In this document: one piece after another, positions 1-11,593 of the stretch | Layout of the letters: every line of letters starts with the position of its first letter | Numbering within the stretch: position 1 is the stretch's first letter | Assembly (NCBI GenBank): GCA_012861695.1 | Contig: JAAOOA010000463.1 | Coordinates: 36,001 to 100,000, forward strand | Reading direction: 5' to 3' | DNA from: Trematomus loennbergii | Lineage: Eukaryota; Chordata; Actinopteri; Perciformes; Nototheniidae | DNA length: 64,000 bases | Notes under the pieces: model-generated | What the model was told of the DNA's origin: nothing | Database searches by the model: none | The model's input: only the letters and a program-made list of their open reading frames with translations | Translations under genes and position numbers: made by a program

Positions 1-928
1 TGTAGAGATCAAAGGTTTGCATTGTTCTGAATGAGAGATAAACCTCTTACATGTGAACGTTTTGTGGAAGAACCATAACAGATATCTGTGAAATTTCAAA
101 ACGTGAAGCATGTCAAGGAAGTTGAGTATCTGACGTGTAATTTTTGTGTACTTTCGGGTTAATAATGTGGCCTTTTTGGCAGTTTAACTTAAGGTGTGCG
201 GCTGCTGCTGTGAGGAAATATCAGCCTGAAATTACAATGGGTTTTAATGGAGACATGTTGAAAGTTGTTGTCACTTCATGCCCTCAAGAGGCATTTTGTT
301 TAATTATTTTTGCTTAATTATTTGTCATTTTTCAAGCTACGAGATATTTTCCTACGTTTGTCATGAAAGATTATGTCTCAGGAATGTAGGGTTTGGGAAT
401 TATGGCAGTTTAAAAAAAAATATGAAGGCAAATTTCAAGATTTCTTACCCTCTATCACGCACTCTAGTTAATGTTAAAATCTGAAGAAAGCCTCTTTACC
501 AAGGTCTGAACAATGTTTAATATCTCTAAAAGTAAGAATCAGATTTAAAAGTTGTGTTACACGAATAATGTCAGAAAGATGTGTAACATTTTAAAGTTGG
601 AATGAGGTTTCTGAGTGAAAGTATGAATGAACAGTTAGCAGTTGAAGTCGCATGAAGATTTTTCAAGTCTGAAGATTTTCTCCATTGACTTCAATGGTTA
701 AAAATGTGATGTATTATGGGATGTATCTCTGGAATTATGAAAATTATGAATAATCCAAATGATAGCCATTGATTCCCGACCGAGCTGAACGTTTTGATGT
801 TTGAACTGAGTTTCTGCGATGTTGAATGCAGGAGGAGAAGAGGTGCAAAGTTCCGGCGGAATAATAATAATTTTGTCCGTAGAAGAACATATAGTTGGAA
901 TGCTGTATCAGCATTCCCACTAAATGAT
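1..928 (+). repeat. Family R repeat, copy 1 (right part; left end off window)
   Basis: Nearly identical to the right part of the copy at 18829-21135: 1-445 matches about 20555-21000, and about 800-928 matches 21010-21135. A 350-bp stretch (about 445-800) is present here and absent there. The right end is a hairpin of GGAATGCTGT and its complement followed by CACTAAATGAT. Past 928 the copies diverge and this one runs straight into gag-like sequence. Class unknown: it has hairpin ends but no clear target duplication. Confidence 0.75.
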
Positions 929-1522
929 AGACAGAAGATATGGCAACAACTAGAGGAATTGTTGAAACAGTGGCAAACAAGAGGATTGATTCCAGCAGAT
1001 GATCAACCTGGACCAACAAAAGCCCATAGAAAAGCTGTAGCTGAATATGAGGATGGAGAATACCTAAAACAGCAAGAAGCATTGGAGAAAGCCAGACAAC
1101 CCCCTTGGTATGGACCTGCTCAAAACGCTATGAAAAAAGCTGAAAAAATAAAAACAACAGTTGCAAGTCTGATATTCCATCTGAAATATGTCAACCAAGG
1201 ATTTACGAACAGCATGTATGTGGTTCAAGAAGCAGGGCTCACAGCAAAGGAAGATAAGACAGAAAAGACAGAAGAGGCTCCAGTTATCCAAACTCCAAAG
1301 CAGAATCCAAGTCTGACTAAAGTGACTCTTTCCGACATATCAGAGAACAACCCTTTTCACCAAGCCCCTATAAGAGAAGTATTGGAGTTGGACGGTCTCC
1401 CCACAGCTACACGTGTCAAAGACTTGGAGTATGAGGTAAGACTCCTATCTGGTGAAGTCAACCAGCTGAAGGAGGAACTCCACAGAAGAATGGAAGAACT
1501 CAGCAGAAGAATGGAAGCATAA
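794..1522 (+). pseudogene. Endogenous retrovirus Gag, N-terminal part
   Basis: Frame of 242 codons ending at TAA 1520-1522. The first 45 or so codons fall in the family R repeat; from about 928 on the sequence is charged and Gln/Lys-rich, ending in a heptad-like, probably coiled-coil segment (about residues 200-242). The frame stays open after the stop, and the next gag block starts 27 codons later in the same frame, so this is most simply one Gag frame broken by a single stop codon. The role (matrix-like part of Gag) is inferred from position upstream of the capsid/zinc-knuckle block. This is an old genomic copy without a functional neighbour. Confidence 0.65.
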
Positions 1523-1603
1523 CTTAAAAGAAGAGAGGAAGAAGGATCTCAAGACACAACAACAGTAGCTATAGCTGGAAGATTCAAGAACTGCACAAGA
1601 CAC

Positions 1604-2629
1604 ATGTTACCGGTGATAGCAGCTGGAGAAGGCGGGTTTCAATACCAACCATGGGCACACAGGGACATGGAAGCATTAGTGTCAAAGCTACCTCCACTCA
1701 CCAAAGGAGGTCAGAAGTGGGTGACTGATCTGGAGAAATACACTGTCCAAGACCGCCTGTGCTTGGGAGACATGAGGGCACTGCTTGGGCGGATAGAAGG
1801 AAGACTAGAGGCAAGACACATAGATTCCCAGGCTCAATGTACGAACGATCCAGATGACACTTCATTCAACTATATCAGGTTGAGGTATTGGGCTACTATT
1901 TTTTACATTTACCCGACAACAAGCAGTTTACATGCCCTCACCAGCCTGAGGAAAGGCACGGAGGAAGACATGCATGCCTTCTTGAAGAGATGTAAAGGAG
2001 AGTGGGAGGACAGCATGGGAGAACGACATGATCTTTCTCCATCTGTTGAAATGTTGTGGAAGAACGCTGTCATTAAAGCCCTTCCCCGATCAGTGCAGGC
2101 ATGCCTGGAAGACAAGGTGGGATTGGACACTAAACCCATTGAAGAATGGAGACAACATCTCATTCACCACGATATGAAATACCAGGCAACAAAGAGGGAA
2201 AATGATGAAGAAATGGAAGCACTAACACTGAGACTTTTGAAGATACAGGTAGCTGAGAAAGATACCGAGGCTAATAAAATCAAGAAATCGACAAAGCAGA
2301 TGGCAGCTAACATAGAGATGGCCATACAACCAGAGAAGGCAGGGCAGACACCTCAAACAGTTCAAACTCAGGTAGTACCAGATATTCAGGTGCAGAATCA
2401 ACAAAGAGGTGGAGGAGGTTTCCGAGAAAGACAAAGTGGCAGAGGAAGAGGACATTTCCAAGGGAGTTATCGATTAACAGAAAAAAGTTTCCAAAATGAT
2501 GGATGTTACATATGTGGTCAGTTATCGCACTGGTCCAAAGAGTGTCCGCAGCACCCGCCACCATATCAGCAACAAGCACCAAACAACGGCCCTCAACACA
2601 GTTACCCCAGGGGAGGTTTCCATGACTAA
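1604..2629 (+). pseudogene. Endogenous retrovirus Gag, capsid and nucleocapsid part
   Basis: 341 codons. The first half resembles the gammaretroviral p30 capsid type (a PWAHRDMEALVSKLPPL-like start followed by helical sequence). The C-terminal part has an Arg/Gly-rich run and one CCHC zinc knuckle, C-X2-C-X4-H-X4-C, at 2504-2545, which in this family binds genomic RNA during packaging. It ends in a Pro/Gln-rich tail. It is in the same frame as the block ending at 1522, with one TAA between. No protease or reverse transcriptase frame follows, so the element cannot be autonomous. A domesticated gag gene is an alternative, but the adjoining integrase and env relics favour a decayed provirus. Confidence 0.8.
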
Positions 2630-4150
2630 GACGGAGGCTCATCTCAAGGATGTCAAAGAGGAACAGGATTTCCCAACATGAATCAAATGCCAGTGACAGC
2701 CTGGTATCATCCACAACGAGGAAGCTCAGATGGCCAGACCACCAGATGATGCATCTTCAGCCCAGAAGGGTATTTTGAAATCCAGCTACATTGAGCCATA
2801 TCTGTCACCACAGGAGGGAGAGGTTGAATGTTATTTAAAAAATAGTGAGTAGCATATTGTATTTAAATATAAAGCATTCACAGATTAGTAGAAGAAAATT
2901 AAAACATAGTAGAACATTTAGCAGACTATTTTTGTAATTATGAGAAGGAAAGAGATTACGAGTGAAGTTGTTCCCCCACACAGAAAACTATTGTCCACAC
3001 AGCTAGTGAGGTCAAGACGATGGGTTTTCACCCAAAAGATGAAGACGAAAGCCTAGTCCTCGCCCAAGACGGAGGGTCCTTACCAAGTCCTCCTGTTTAC
3101 ATCGACTGCAGTTCAAGGGGTGAAGATACACCTGACCTGGAGCTGTTGAGACCTAAAAACAGAAACTTGATTCTGCTGTGGTGAAGTCTGGCTACAAAGG
3201 GAGGTGTTCTAATAGAGTCGCTTGTCTCAAACCAGTGAAGAAGTCAACAGGAACCTAGCAGAACTAGAGAGTGACTGTTAGCGGGAGAACAGTGACAGAG
3301 CGGCAGAAACTGGCACAACATTTACCAGCCAGTACATAGATAGACCCCGTCAGAAGACCGGGGCTGTCTTTAAAGGGGAACTTCATTTATTGTTAGTTGA
3401 AGTATCGTTTTTTAGTCAAACAATTATGTGATATATGGAGTCAGGTTACATTTTCTCATAAACACATTTATATAATAAGTCTGAAGTGTCTGTTTTAAGG
3501 TATGAGCTGCAAAATAAATAACATACAGTAACACTGAGCTTGGATGAAGAAGTTGTAGGGTTTTGACAACAGTTTCAAGAATCAGTCTTTATTTATTTAT
3601 GTTTAAGTGAATTTGCTGATTTATAATGTGGTGCATAAGGCAATATCTCATTTTAAGAGTGGGGCACCAGCCCTTCATGTTCGTCTCCGTGTAACCCTCT
3701 GTGAGAATAGTTCGTATTTTCCCTCTAGTTTAAAGAAATATTATTTTGTCATGATATGTTTGTTCAGCAGTGTCAGCCAAGTCTCTAGTCCTAGAGCTAT
3801 TAAGACACATCAGCAACACCAAGGGTATTGTTTTTTTCAGCAACAATGATACAGAATACCATGACAAAAGCCATTATTGAACTACCAACATGTAAACTAT
3901 TTTTGTGCTAATAGCAGATTCTTAGTAAAATATGCAGTTATAACATCGGAAGACGAGAATTTATATTTATTTACTACGACGTTATGGGTTTTCCATGTCC
4001 TATTCATAATAGGGTAATCATTGCAATATTAATTGAGCCTTTTATGCTCAAAGGAGGGCATGTCATGATTAATCTGATAATTGATTTCTGTGACGTTGTA
4101 GTTCATAAATAATAACATGTTGTCAACAATAGTTCTCATAACAACAAAAG
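2630..4150 (+). other. ERV interior, unrecognisable (pol largely missing)
   Basis: No frame above 80 codons and no reverse transcriptase, RNase H or protease motif that I can recognise. Short open stretches near 3000-3180 may be gag-pro relics. With gag at 2629 and the integrase tail at 4314, most of pol must be deleted. The 'aaggaggg' purine run near 4051 resembles those downstream. Confidence 0.5.
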
Positions 4151-4199
4151 GTATGCCAAAGCTTGGGCCTCCTCCAAGGAGGGAGTGGTCCAGTTTTAG

Positions 4200-4490
4200 A
4201 TATTAGACAAATAGAAGTGGATGAATATGTCAGAGCTCTGAGTAATATTATCCAAGTTTTGTCTACACAGGCTAGGAAAACTGCAGATACCAGACGAGAC
4301 ACCAGAAGAGACTCCTGTTCGGCCAGGTGATTGGGGAGGGTGAAAATTCACAAAAGACAGTGGGCTGATCCCCGTGGTCGGAACCGTGAGAAGTTGTAAC
4401 GAACTTCACACACGCTCCGGTTTAAAGGTAAAGAAAAAGGAGCAAATTGGCACCTCTTCACACATTGTCACCCTTCACTGGCAACTTCCA
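4200..4490 (+). pseudogene. Retroviral integrase C-terminal relic (end of pol)
   Basis: Two short pieces in different frames recall the C-terminal DNA-binding domain of gammaretroviral-type integrases: PVRPGDW at 4314-4334 and VKIHKRQWADPR at 4340-4375. Downstream there is an in-frame stop, then a piece with Trp-His...His-Cys typical of the end of this domain (about 4445-4475). A frameshift lies between 4334 and 4340. The upstream catalytic core is not present. This places the end of pol just before the env start at 4735, the normal retroviral order. Confidence 0.7.
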
Positions 4491-4734
4491 GAAAATTATT
4501 GGAAGTTAGGACTGATTTGGCAGAACTGGAACAAAAATAAATAGAAATAAGATTAAGATAGAAACAGCTCAAAAGACTAATTGTCTTTAGATTTTTATAG
4601 ATTGTACACTAAAGTGAAAACCTATTTTTGTTTTACACCTGAAAAAGAGTCCAAAGTTTTGTTTCTATTTTTGTATACGTTATTTTGTACTCATTTACAT
4701 TCTGCAACTGACACAACATGGATAAAATAGAGAT

Positions 4735-4962
4735 ATGTCAAGAACAAAGCCAAAGCAATTGTGGGGTCCCCTAGGGGTAAGAGTCAGAATAGCATTGTTG
4801 ATTGTGTTCATTACACTTGGCACCTTTCTGGTTGGATGGGGAGTACAATATCATGAAAGACATGGATCCATTAGTTCACTCATAGAAAAAGCCACATCAC
4901 TAACAAAACTCCAGCTGAGTTTCAGAGACTTTCACTTATCCCATAGACAAAAGATTAGTTGA
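4735..4962 (+). pseudogene. Probable Env N-terminal relic with signal/membrane segment
   Basis: 75 codons starting shortly after the integrase relic. A basic N-terminus is followed by a strongly hydrophobic stretch (about residues 18-38), as in a retroviral Env leader, then a stop. Identification rests on position and hydrophobicity rather than on a family motif, so it is weaker than the Env piece at 8240-8560. Confidence 0.45.
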
Positions 4963-6493
4963 GCAACAAGAGGAGGAGTTAGAAATACTCATTCCCAAAG
5001 GTGAGGAGGTTATGATCAAGATGATTCACCCCCCCTATACAGTTCTTGTACCAAATGATGAGATGGGTTTAAGTGATCGGATATTTAAGTGATAGGGATT
5101 TACAAATTAGGGGAATCTCCAAATACACTGGATCCATGTTTTAGAGTGTACCAGAAACACCCCCTGTTAAGTTTATGAACAACCGACTGGTGACCTATCT
5201 GAGCACAATTATTGAAAAATTATTACAGTAGAAACAAGGTACTAACCACGAGGACAACTGTGTGTGTACAAATTTCATGAACAAAATTCCGCCAACAGAT
5301 TGTGGTGACATTGCACAGATCTATCCAGTCACAAAAGTTACTAATGTTCTAATAACAGTGAGATTTACAATGATGGAGAATATATGGGGATGTACTTTAT
5401 AGTGTGTGAAATATGTGATGCTTGAAACATGTAGTATTTCAATTATAGAAGAAAATAGTTTCCTGAAAGAGTTATTTGAGGAGTAAACATGTTACAGTGG
5501 GTGAAAACAATGTTTAGGGATATAGTAAAAATTATTAGTAGACATTAATTGTGTTTAGATGGCATTTAACAACTAAAACAGATAGTATGATTAGAAAATA
5601 GAGTGGAGAAGGTTGGATTTATTTTACCTCAGTGTGCTAGAATTTCTATAGGTAATGCGTCCCGAGACCTGGACTCTCCCTCTGTGTCAGACAGCTACGA
5701 TCCCTATCCTCCAAGCAGACAAAAGATCCCACTACAGGAGACTCCTCCTTCTCCATCGAACAGACAGAGAACCAGAGCTGAACCAAAACGACAAGACTGC
5801 ATCCAGAACCATCTCCACCTGAGGCATCCAGAACCAAAACAGCATGCTGACATAAAGAGGCATACTCTCATCAGTCCCTCAGACAGGACATGAAGTTCCA
5901 AGCTGAGCCACGAGATTTGGCACAAGAGCAAGAACAAGGGTGTGGTACATGAGAGCGGAATACGCCCTCCATACAACAGCGAAGAGACTATAGAGGAGGA
6001 GATGAAATGCAAAGCAGTTGGGCCACTGAAAAGATTTACAGCGGAAGGATTCAAGAGCGGATGGACTGAGGAGAAGACAGACTGAGGAAAAGACAGAATC
6101 AGAGGAGTTGGCATGGTCTAGTAGAATGTGAGGGGGTCGTGGCTTGACAACCAAGGGGAGAAAAGGAAAACGGGAGTGAGTGAGTTTACACATAAACACA
6201 CTTATTCACAAACGCACATAAAAAGGACTACATTTAAAGAACTTGAATTGACTTGAAATACGTAAAGAAAAAATATTTATTTGCCATGAATTAATCAATT
6301 AAAATAGTAATAAAGAGGAAACTGTTAAAGTAAAATGAGGAAATAATCCTAAAAACACACTGAGGGTACTGTGGGATAAAGGGGTAGACATGATGGAAAT
6401 ATTCACCATACTTTAAGCAGTGGGTGTTTTGGACTTAGGAGTACAGAGTAGAACATATTCTTCAATCTTTTCATCATGTAAACAAATTATTCT
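4963..6493 (+). other. ERV env-region remnant, not decodable
   Basis: Stops in all frames except short stretches. A Ser/Pro/Arg-rich frame of 96 codons at 5603-5893 has no family resemblance I can name. A purine-rich run near 6154-6180 is not followed by an LTR-like start. I treat this as decayed env/3' sequence of the same provirus. Confidence 0.35.
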
Positions 6494-6497
6494 TTAA

Positions 6498-7667
6498 CCT
6501 GTTAAGCCCTGAGCCTGTTTTTCAGGTTTCAGGCTCGAAAATGACATTCGCAGAACAAATGATCATATCTTCCCTTCTAAAAGGGTTAAATTAATAATCT
6601 TTTTTCTCAAAGTAATGATAAACCTGTGAGTTGGATGTAGAAAAGTCAGAATCAATATAGATGTTTTTTATTTTAAAGAAAATTCAGATTTTACATAGTA
6701 AAAAACTGTAAATTATAGTGTCCGTCCAAAGATTCTTTTTTACTTATAGTGAAAACCACCCTTGGATGATGGGTTAGTAGACTAAAAGCTTTAGGAATCC
6801 AAAGTACAACATATAATAAGTACCCTGTATCAAGATTGATGCAAAACAAGTGACATTTGACCTTTTTAGAGAGATTTAGCAAAAAGAAACCACTTCTGGG
6901 GTCATTTGGGTGGATTTTCCATATCTCTGGCCCCCCTTGCTCGATTTTGATGGTTGACACCTCTTTCTGACCGTTAGAGCCAATAGAATCGAAGGGGGAG
7001 TCCCCCACACACACACGTTGTGAAGAGAAAAGGTGGGGGCTTCGCGCATGTAATTTTGCATCAGAGTGGACCTATCTCTTAGCTAGCTTTGACATCTGGA
7101 AACGGAAAAGCAGTTTTAATGCTTATGGATTATCAGAAATCATTTCAAAGGGACACAGACACATTAGATTAACCTATGGATTAACTTCAGCAGCGTTTTT
7201 TATCGTTTTAATGCCATTGAAGACCACTTTGGAGAGACTACAGAGCCAAGGTAAACATTTAGCATTTTTAGCTACCTAGCGTCACCTGTTTTGATGTCCG
7301 TTTTTGCTTATAACGTCGCAAATACGTATAATTCAGTGGTAATGTCAGTGTCAAACGATTCTGTGTCACCTCACGATGTGAATCGATGTGTTAGATGTGG
7401 TGAAAAGATAAATAATAAGGTTTTGTGAGTGATTTTCGGTGCAGTAAGGTGTTAGCATTTTTCGCTCGTTGCTAATTCAGAGGCTCAGTGTTAGCATTGT
7501 GGGTTTTCTTTTGAAAAAAAAATAAAATTGATCAGTTAGATGAGTTTCTTCCCGTTACATGGATATAAAACATTAATAGTTTTATTAAATGAACATGCCC
7601 TCAGACACTGTTTCCTGCAAGATGTTGCGGCAGTACCCCGGTACCGGGGTCTCTCGGGCTTAACAGG
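6498..7667. mobile_element. piggyBac-like TTAA element, copy 1 (CCTGTTAAGCCC ends)
   Basis: Flanked by TTAA at 6494-6497 and 7668-7671. Left end CCTGTTAAGCCC and right end GGGCTTAACAGG are exact inverted repeats of 12 bp. A second copy with the same left end lies at 53503-54616, and the two are nearly identical over their first 500 bp. TTAA target duplications are typical of piggyBac transposases (Kolobok also uses TTAA). There is no long frame, so it is non-autonomous. It interrupts the env region of the provirus. Confidence 0.85.
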
Positions 7668-7671
7668 TTAA

Positions 7672-8680
7672 GAGATTCTTATTCATATGTGAATTTGGTA
7701 AAGATTTAATTTGTTACAATATTGATCTACAGTATAAAGGGATAGTTTTAGTAACCACTCTATAAGAGCAGACAAATCCGTATTTGTATGGAAAATGTTA
7801 AAGGGAGCGCACGGCACCAGATTATGAGTTTTAAAAGACAAGCGCCACCACCTCCTAATGGTCATCCATTTAATCAGTGATGACCTGAAATTTAGAGATG
7901 TAATTTAACATAGAAACATATCTGCCATAAGTGAAAATTCCTAAATTGAACTACAAACCATTGATGAAATGACTCCTGTCTTTTAAATCCTTGATAAAGG
8001 AGGGAGTAATTGTTAGATGTTCGGACACCCAAGGTTTCACACACTGTTAAGGGGGTTACATTGCTCTTTGAATAGATCGGTTTTTCCCACCAATTCAGGG
8101 ACGTTATCACTGCATTATAACAGACCACCCAAAGGTACTGAAGTAGGAACTTTTAAGTGATGCAATTCTATAACTGCTGTAACCGACCAAAAACTTCTCC
8201 CAGAAATAACTGTCTAAAATGAGGTATCCCAGAGTAGGTGTTGGTTGGTATCGTGGAACTAAAACCTTGTACCCTGTCTTGCCACAGGATTGGACTGGGA
8301 TCTGTGCACTCGTACAGCCAGTGATGTTTTTATGCAGTACTAATGACAGCGGATCAGCTAATCAACATGGCGAAACACCCCAAAACCAGTAGGGCTAAGA
8401 GACCAGTCCCAAGGGAGTTTAGGCTCCACAGTGTACAAGGATAGCATAGGGGTGCCCAGGTGAGTGCTAGATGTTGTAGTTGCATTCCATGTACCCGCAC
8501 CCTAACGTACCGATTGATCACGACGGCCTTTTCTAGAGAACATATTACTTTCATACCTTAAAAGGTATGAAAGGAGGGAGGGTACATTTCTCATGAGGAA
8601 ACAGTTACACATGCTAGCAGAACAAGACGACCAACCCCCGTATACAGATATTGATGTAAATGATGAGATTGTTTAAATGA
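7672..8680 (+). pseudogene. Endogenous retrovirus Env relic (surface C-terminus and truncated TM subunit)
   Basis: Short pieces in shifting frames: a GWYRGT...LPQDW..CALVQ-type stretch (about 8240-8345), the furin-like SRAKR (8388-8402), VYKDSIGVPR (8431-8460), then CCSCIPC (8472-8492) followed by a hydrophobic tail. These occur in this order near the subunit junction and C-terminus of fish gamma-type Env. The TM ectodomain, including the heptad region, is missing between 8460 and 8472, so an internal deletion is clear. Frameshifts and stops make it non-functional. An open stretch at 8595-8676 may be the cytoplasmic tail. Confidence 0.6.
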
Positions 8681-9111
8681 TGTTAAATTATATGGATGTT
8701 CAAATATGAGATTGTTCAAAGAAAGTCCAAATGATGTGATTTGAGTGAAGAACCAGCTACAATGCTAATATGGAGTGAATTCAATTTACCATGCACTATT
8801 CCAAGATGGTGTATTCTTTATTACCTTACCCTATTCTAAAATAGTTTGTTTCTTTTTATACTTTGTAAAAACAAGTGCCTTAACACTGAATGTAGTATGA
8901 GAACGATTTCTGTGAAAGGAGGGAGTAAGAAATGTTCTGATACCAAGCTAATTGCTGCTATTGAAGAGTGATATAGAAGTTTAACACTAGAAGTTATGCA
9001 CAAAGAAAAACATTTATGAACCATTCCATTTTGATTGTATGTTTTTGATATGAGTTATGTACTATGCAAAGTTCAGATGAAGAACTCATTGATTTCAGTA
9101 TTATTTACATA
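8681..9111 (+). other. ERV 3' interior, no recognisable gene
   Basis: AT-rich, no frame. It contains one of the recurring AAAGGAGGGA purine tracts (8915-8924) followed by GTAAGAAATG, which resembles the LTR starts at 11122 and 12565. Confidence 0.3.
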
Positions 9112-9323
9112 CCTTAAAGCAGGGGTGGGCAATTATTTTTTACAAGGGGCCACTTCAGAAACTCGAGCTGTGTTGGGGGGCCGAATCAAAAATAAGTTGA
9201 ACTTAATTCTGCTCAATATACCAATACTGAAAAGGTGTTTTACAGTATGTTAAAGATTTATACAGCTTTATACAAAAAGAAATGAGTGCTTTTGATTTTT
9301 GTTTTTCAGTTCATTTTACTTGT

Positions 9324-9900
9324 TCAGTGAGAAAAATCCAGTCTGTCTTGGGCTTGAACAAGTGCACGGAAATCTGGTTCAATGTCTGAGGTGGATATGC
9401 GAAGGACAGCTGAGAGGTGATCATCAGTGATAGAGGATCTGTATCTGGATTTGTTGAACTTCATCACTGAGAATGTCTGTTCACATATGTAGGTAGATCC
9501 AAAGAGGACCATCATCTTCTGAGCACGTCTCCTGATGTGTGGAAAGTTCTCCTCTTTCAGGGAAGAGTAAAACTCAGGCAGTGAGACTGACCTAAAGTGC
9601 TCTGACAGAAGTGTGTCAGACTGCAGGTCAATGAGTTCAAGCTGAACATCACTGGGTGCATCATCCACATGGCATGTAAATGGGGAAAAGATCATGTTCA
9701 TTTCATTCTCAACTGTTTTGAAGTCTTTAAATCGCCTTGAAAACTCACCATGCAGTGCTTCTAACATGGATGAGTACCTCTGGAGGTGATCAGCTGATGG
9801 TGTGGCTTCCTTCAGTGTTGGCAAGTGCGTGAGAATGTTGTCCTCCATTTGGCTTGAGAGAAGCTGCAGCTTTCTCATGAAGCCTTCACTGCACTGTACA
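9324..9900 (-). pseudogene. hAT transposase C-terminal dimerisation domain
   Basis: 184 codons ending RLDFSH. It contains KMMVLFGSTYICEQTFS and MKFNKSRYRSSITDDHL, the conserved hATC dimerisation region. The frame to the central part is interrupted around 9880-9963. Length and order fit the family, so the three pieces are one transposase gene broken by at least two frameshifts and a deletion. Confidence 0.85.
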
Positions 9901-9962
9901 TGTCATGCACAAAAAGGCCCTTGCCTTGCAGACATTTAGTTTACTCATTAGTGCAGTCACAT

Positions 9963-10490
9963 CTACAGCAAAACCAAGTCTGCATCTGAAAGCTGTGGGA
10001 TGTCGATGCAAAAATACCTATTTCTGCTCAGGGTTAATTCTGTCACTTTATCCTGCATTCTCTTCAATAGTCCAACATTTTTCCCTGTCAGATTTGGACA
10101 ACCATCCATTGTCACGCCTGTCAGCTTGTCCCATTTCAGTCCCAACTTTTCCACACATGCATTTACCTCCGTGAACAAATCACTCCCTGTTGTTGTACCT
10201 TTCATTGACTGCATGGCTGCCAGCTCCTCCGTGATTTTGAAGTCTGTAGTTATCCCACGTAGGGAGATGAGTAGCTGGGCAGTGTCACGTACATCGCAGC
10301 TCTCATCCAAAGCCAAGGAAAAAAAGTCAAAGTTGACCGCTCTGTTCTGCAGCTGAAGCTCCAGATTTCCCGCGATGTCCTCAATTCTCCTCGTAACAGT
10401 GTGTCGGGAGAGCGGCACTTTCTCAAATGCCTCCTTTTTCTCCGGCATATTAGTGTCCAACAAACACTCCTTAATGAACTCTTCGTCCGA
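9963..10490 (-). pseudogene. hAT transposase central part (internally deleted)
   Basis: Reads LALDESCDVRDTAQLL and MDGCPNLTGKN, typical of the RNase H-like catalytic region of this hAT subfamily (Asp in LDES). After MQDKVTEL the sequence jumps within a few residues to DIPQLSDAD, which normally lies much further along. An internal deletion has removed part of the catalytic/insertion domain. It ends by frameshift near 9970. Confidence 0.75.
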
Positions 10491-10957
10491 AAACGGTTAA
10501 CTTTTAAGACATAACTCGTCTTGACAGCTGCATCTCTGGATGTGGAATGTTTTGTGGAAATATGTTGTTGGCTTTGCAGCTTAGCTAGCAAAGCATCCGA
10601 CCCCTTTGCCCGCTCTTCCTCAGACAGGTTATTGTATTTATCTACGTGTTTGGTAGCATAGTGGCGACTCAAATTGTACTCCTTGAACACAGCGACCTGC
10701 GCACCACAAACTAAACACACAGCTTTACCTTTCACTTCTGTAAATAAATACTTAGCGGTCCATGTCTTGTTGAAAACGCGGCATTCAGTATCGATCTTTC
10801 TTTTTTTGCCCTTAGCGGACATTTCGAGGACTAGCCGGCCAGCATCACTCGTAGCTGTTACGGCATGCGCGTTTACGTAAATAAATAAAAAAAACAGCAG
10901 CTTCCTTTTCAAAATAAAAGCAACACAGTTAGAAAAGTATTTACGCCATGCAAGCAA
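10490..10957 (-). pseudogene. hAT transposase N-terminal part with BED-like zinc finger
   Basis: From Met at about 10825 (MSAKGKKRK...) it reads a BED-like zinc finger: an aromatic-rich start, CLVC, then H-X4-H in LSRHYATKH. This resembles the GTF2IRD2/SCAND3-type hAT transposases. After VLK near 10495 the frame is lost; the continuation (PFSDEEF-like) is found in the next frame, so a small indel sits there. The part of this open frame downstream of the indel (10250-10490) is a shadow of the next piece. Confidence 0.75.
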
Positions 10958-11121
10958 TACAGCTGTGTTTCTTTTATTTTGAAAAGGTTGCTGTTTTTTT
11001 TCATTATGTTATAATTTATGATCAACCTCACACGGGCCGGCCAAGGCCGGCCAACGGGCCGGATGTGGCCCGCGGGCCGTAAAATGCCCACCCCTGCCTT
11101 AAAGGGTATGTAAGGAGGGAT

Positions 11122-11589
11122 TGTAAGAAATTTAAATCAATGTTCAATGATGTAATTTAGTTTAAACATAGAGTAAGCTTAAAACTGTTTTATTGTGAAA
11201 ACATTTCCGGTTAGCATTCGCCTGTGGCTAACGTTGATGCTAAAGTTTATTTTGAAAAGCTATTCCGGAAGAAGTCTCCGGAATACCAACAGTAAGCTTG
11301 ACTTCCGGTATTACGAAAGTAACTATTACAGCCGTTATAATGCATTAAATAAAAAGTCATGAAAGAGATAAGGAGGAGAAAAGGCTTGTGGAAGTAAGCA
11401 ATGAATACAAAATATCGAAATCCTCTCTTTTACGCAATATCGGACATTGAAGACTAAGGTGGAGGAGGAGACACGGAGGAGATAAAGCTGACTGAGGACG
11501 GTTGCTCGGTCTCTTTTCAACGCTGCAACATCGAGACAACGTCGGCTTTTGTCTCCTCTTACCTTTTGCTTGTTTCATTACCACGCTAT
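11122..11589 (+). mobile_element. LTR-like fragment (second, diverged copy)
   Basis: Begins TGTAAGAAAT directly after the purine tract TAAGGAGGGAT and shares its first 100 or so bases, in patches, with the candidate LTR at 12565 (AAATCAATGTT, CTGTTTTATT, TTCCGGTTAGCATT). It is cut at 11590 by a TTAA element. This could be a truncated LTR of a related provirus or a tandem duplication of the provirus 3' end. Confidence 0.45.
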
Positions 11590-11593
11590 TTAA

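Larger units (their letters stand above)
9120..11096 (-). mobile_element. hAT transposon (GTF2IRD2-like), inactive
   Basis: Flanked by exact 8-bp duplications CCTTAAAG (9112-9119 and 11097-11104). Left end CAGGGGTGGGCA, right end TGCCCACCCCTG, so the inverted repeats match for at least 12 bp. Eight-base duplications and CAGGG...CCCTG ends are hallmarks of hAT elements. It carries a decayed transposase on the minus strand and is inserted in the palindromic TACCTTAAAGGGTA-type sequence before an LTR-like start. Confidence 0.92.

Noticed and set aside
10250..10463. C-terminal 70 residues of the long minus-strand frame at 10250-10957
   Set aside because: Past the indel near 10495 this is the wrong frame over the real transposase sequence of the 9963-10463 piece.
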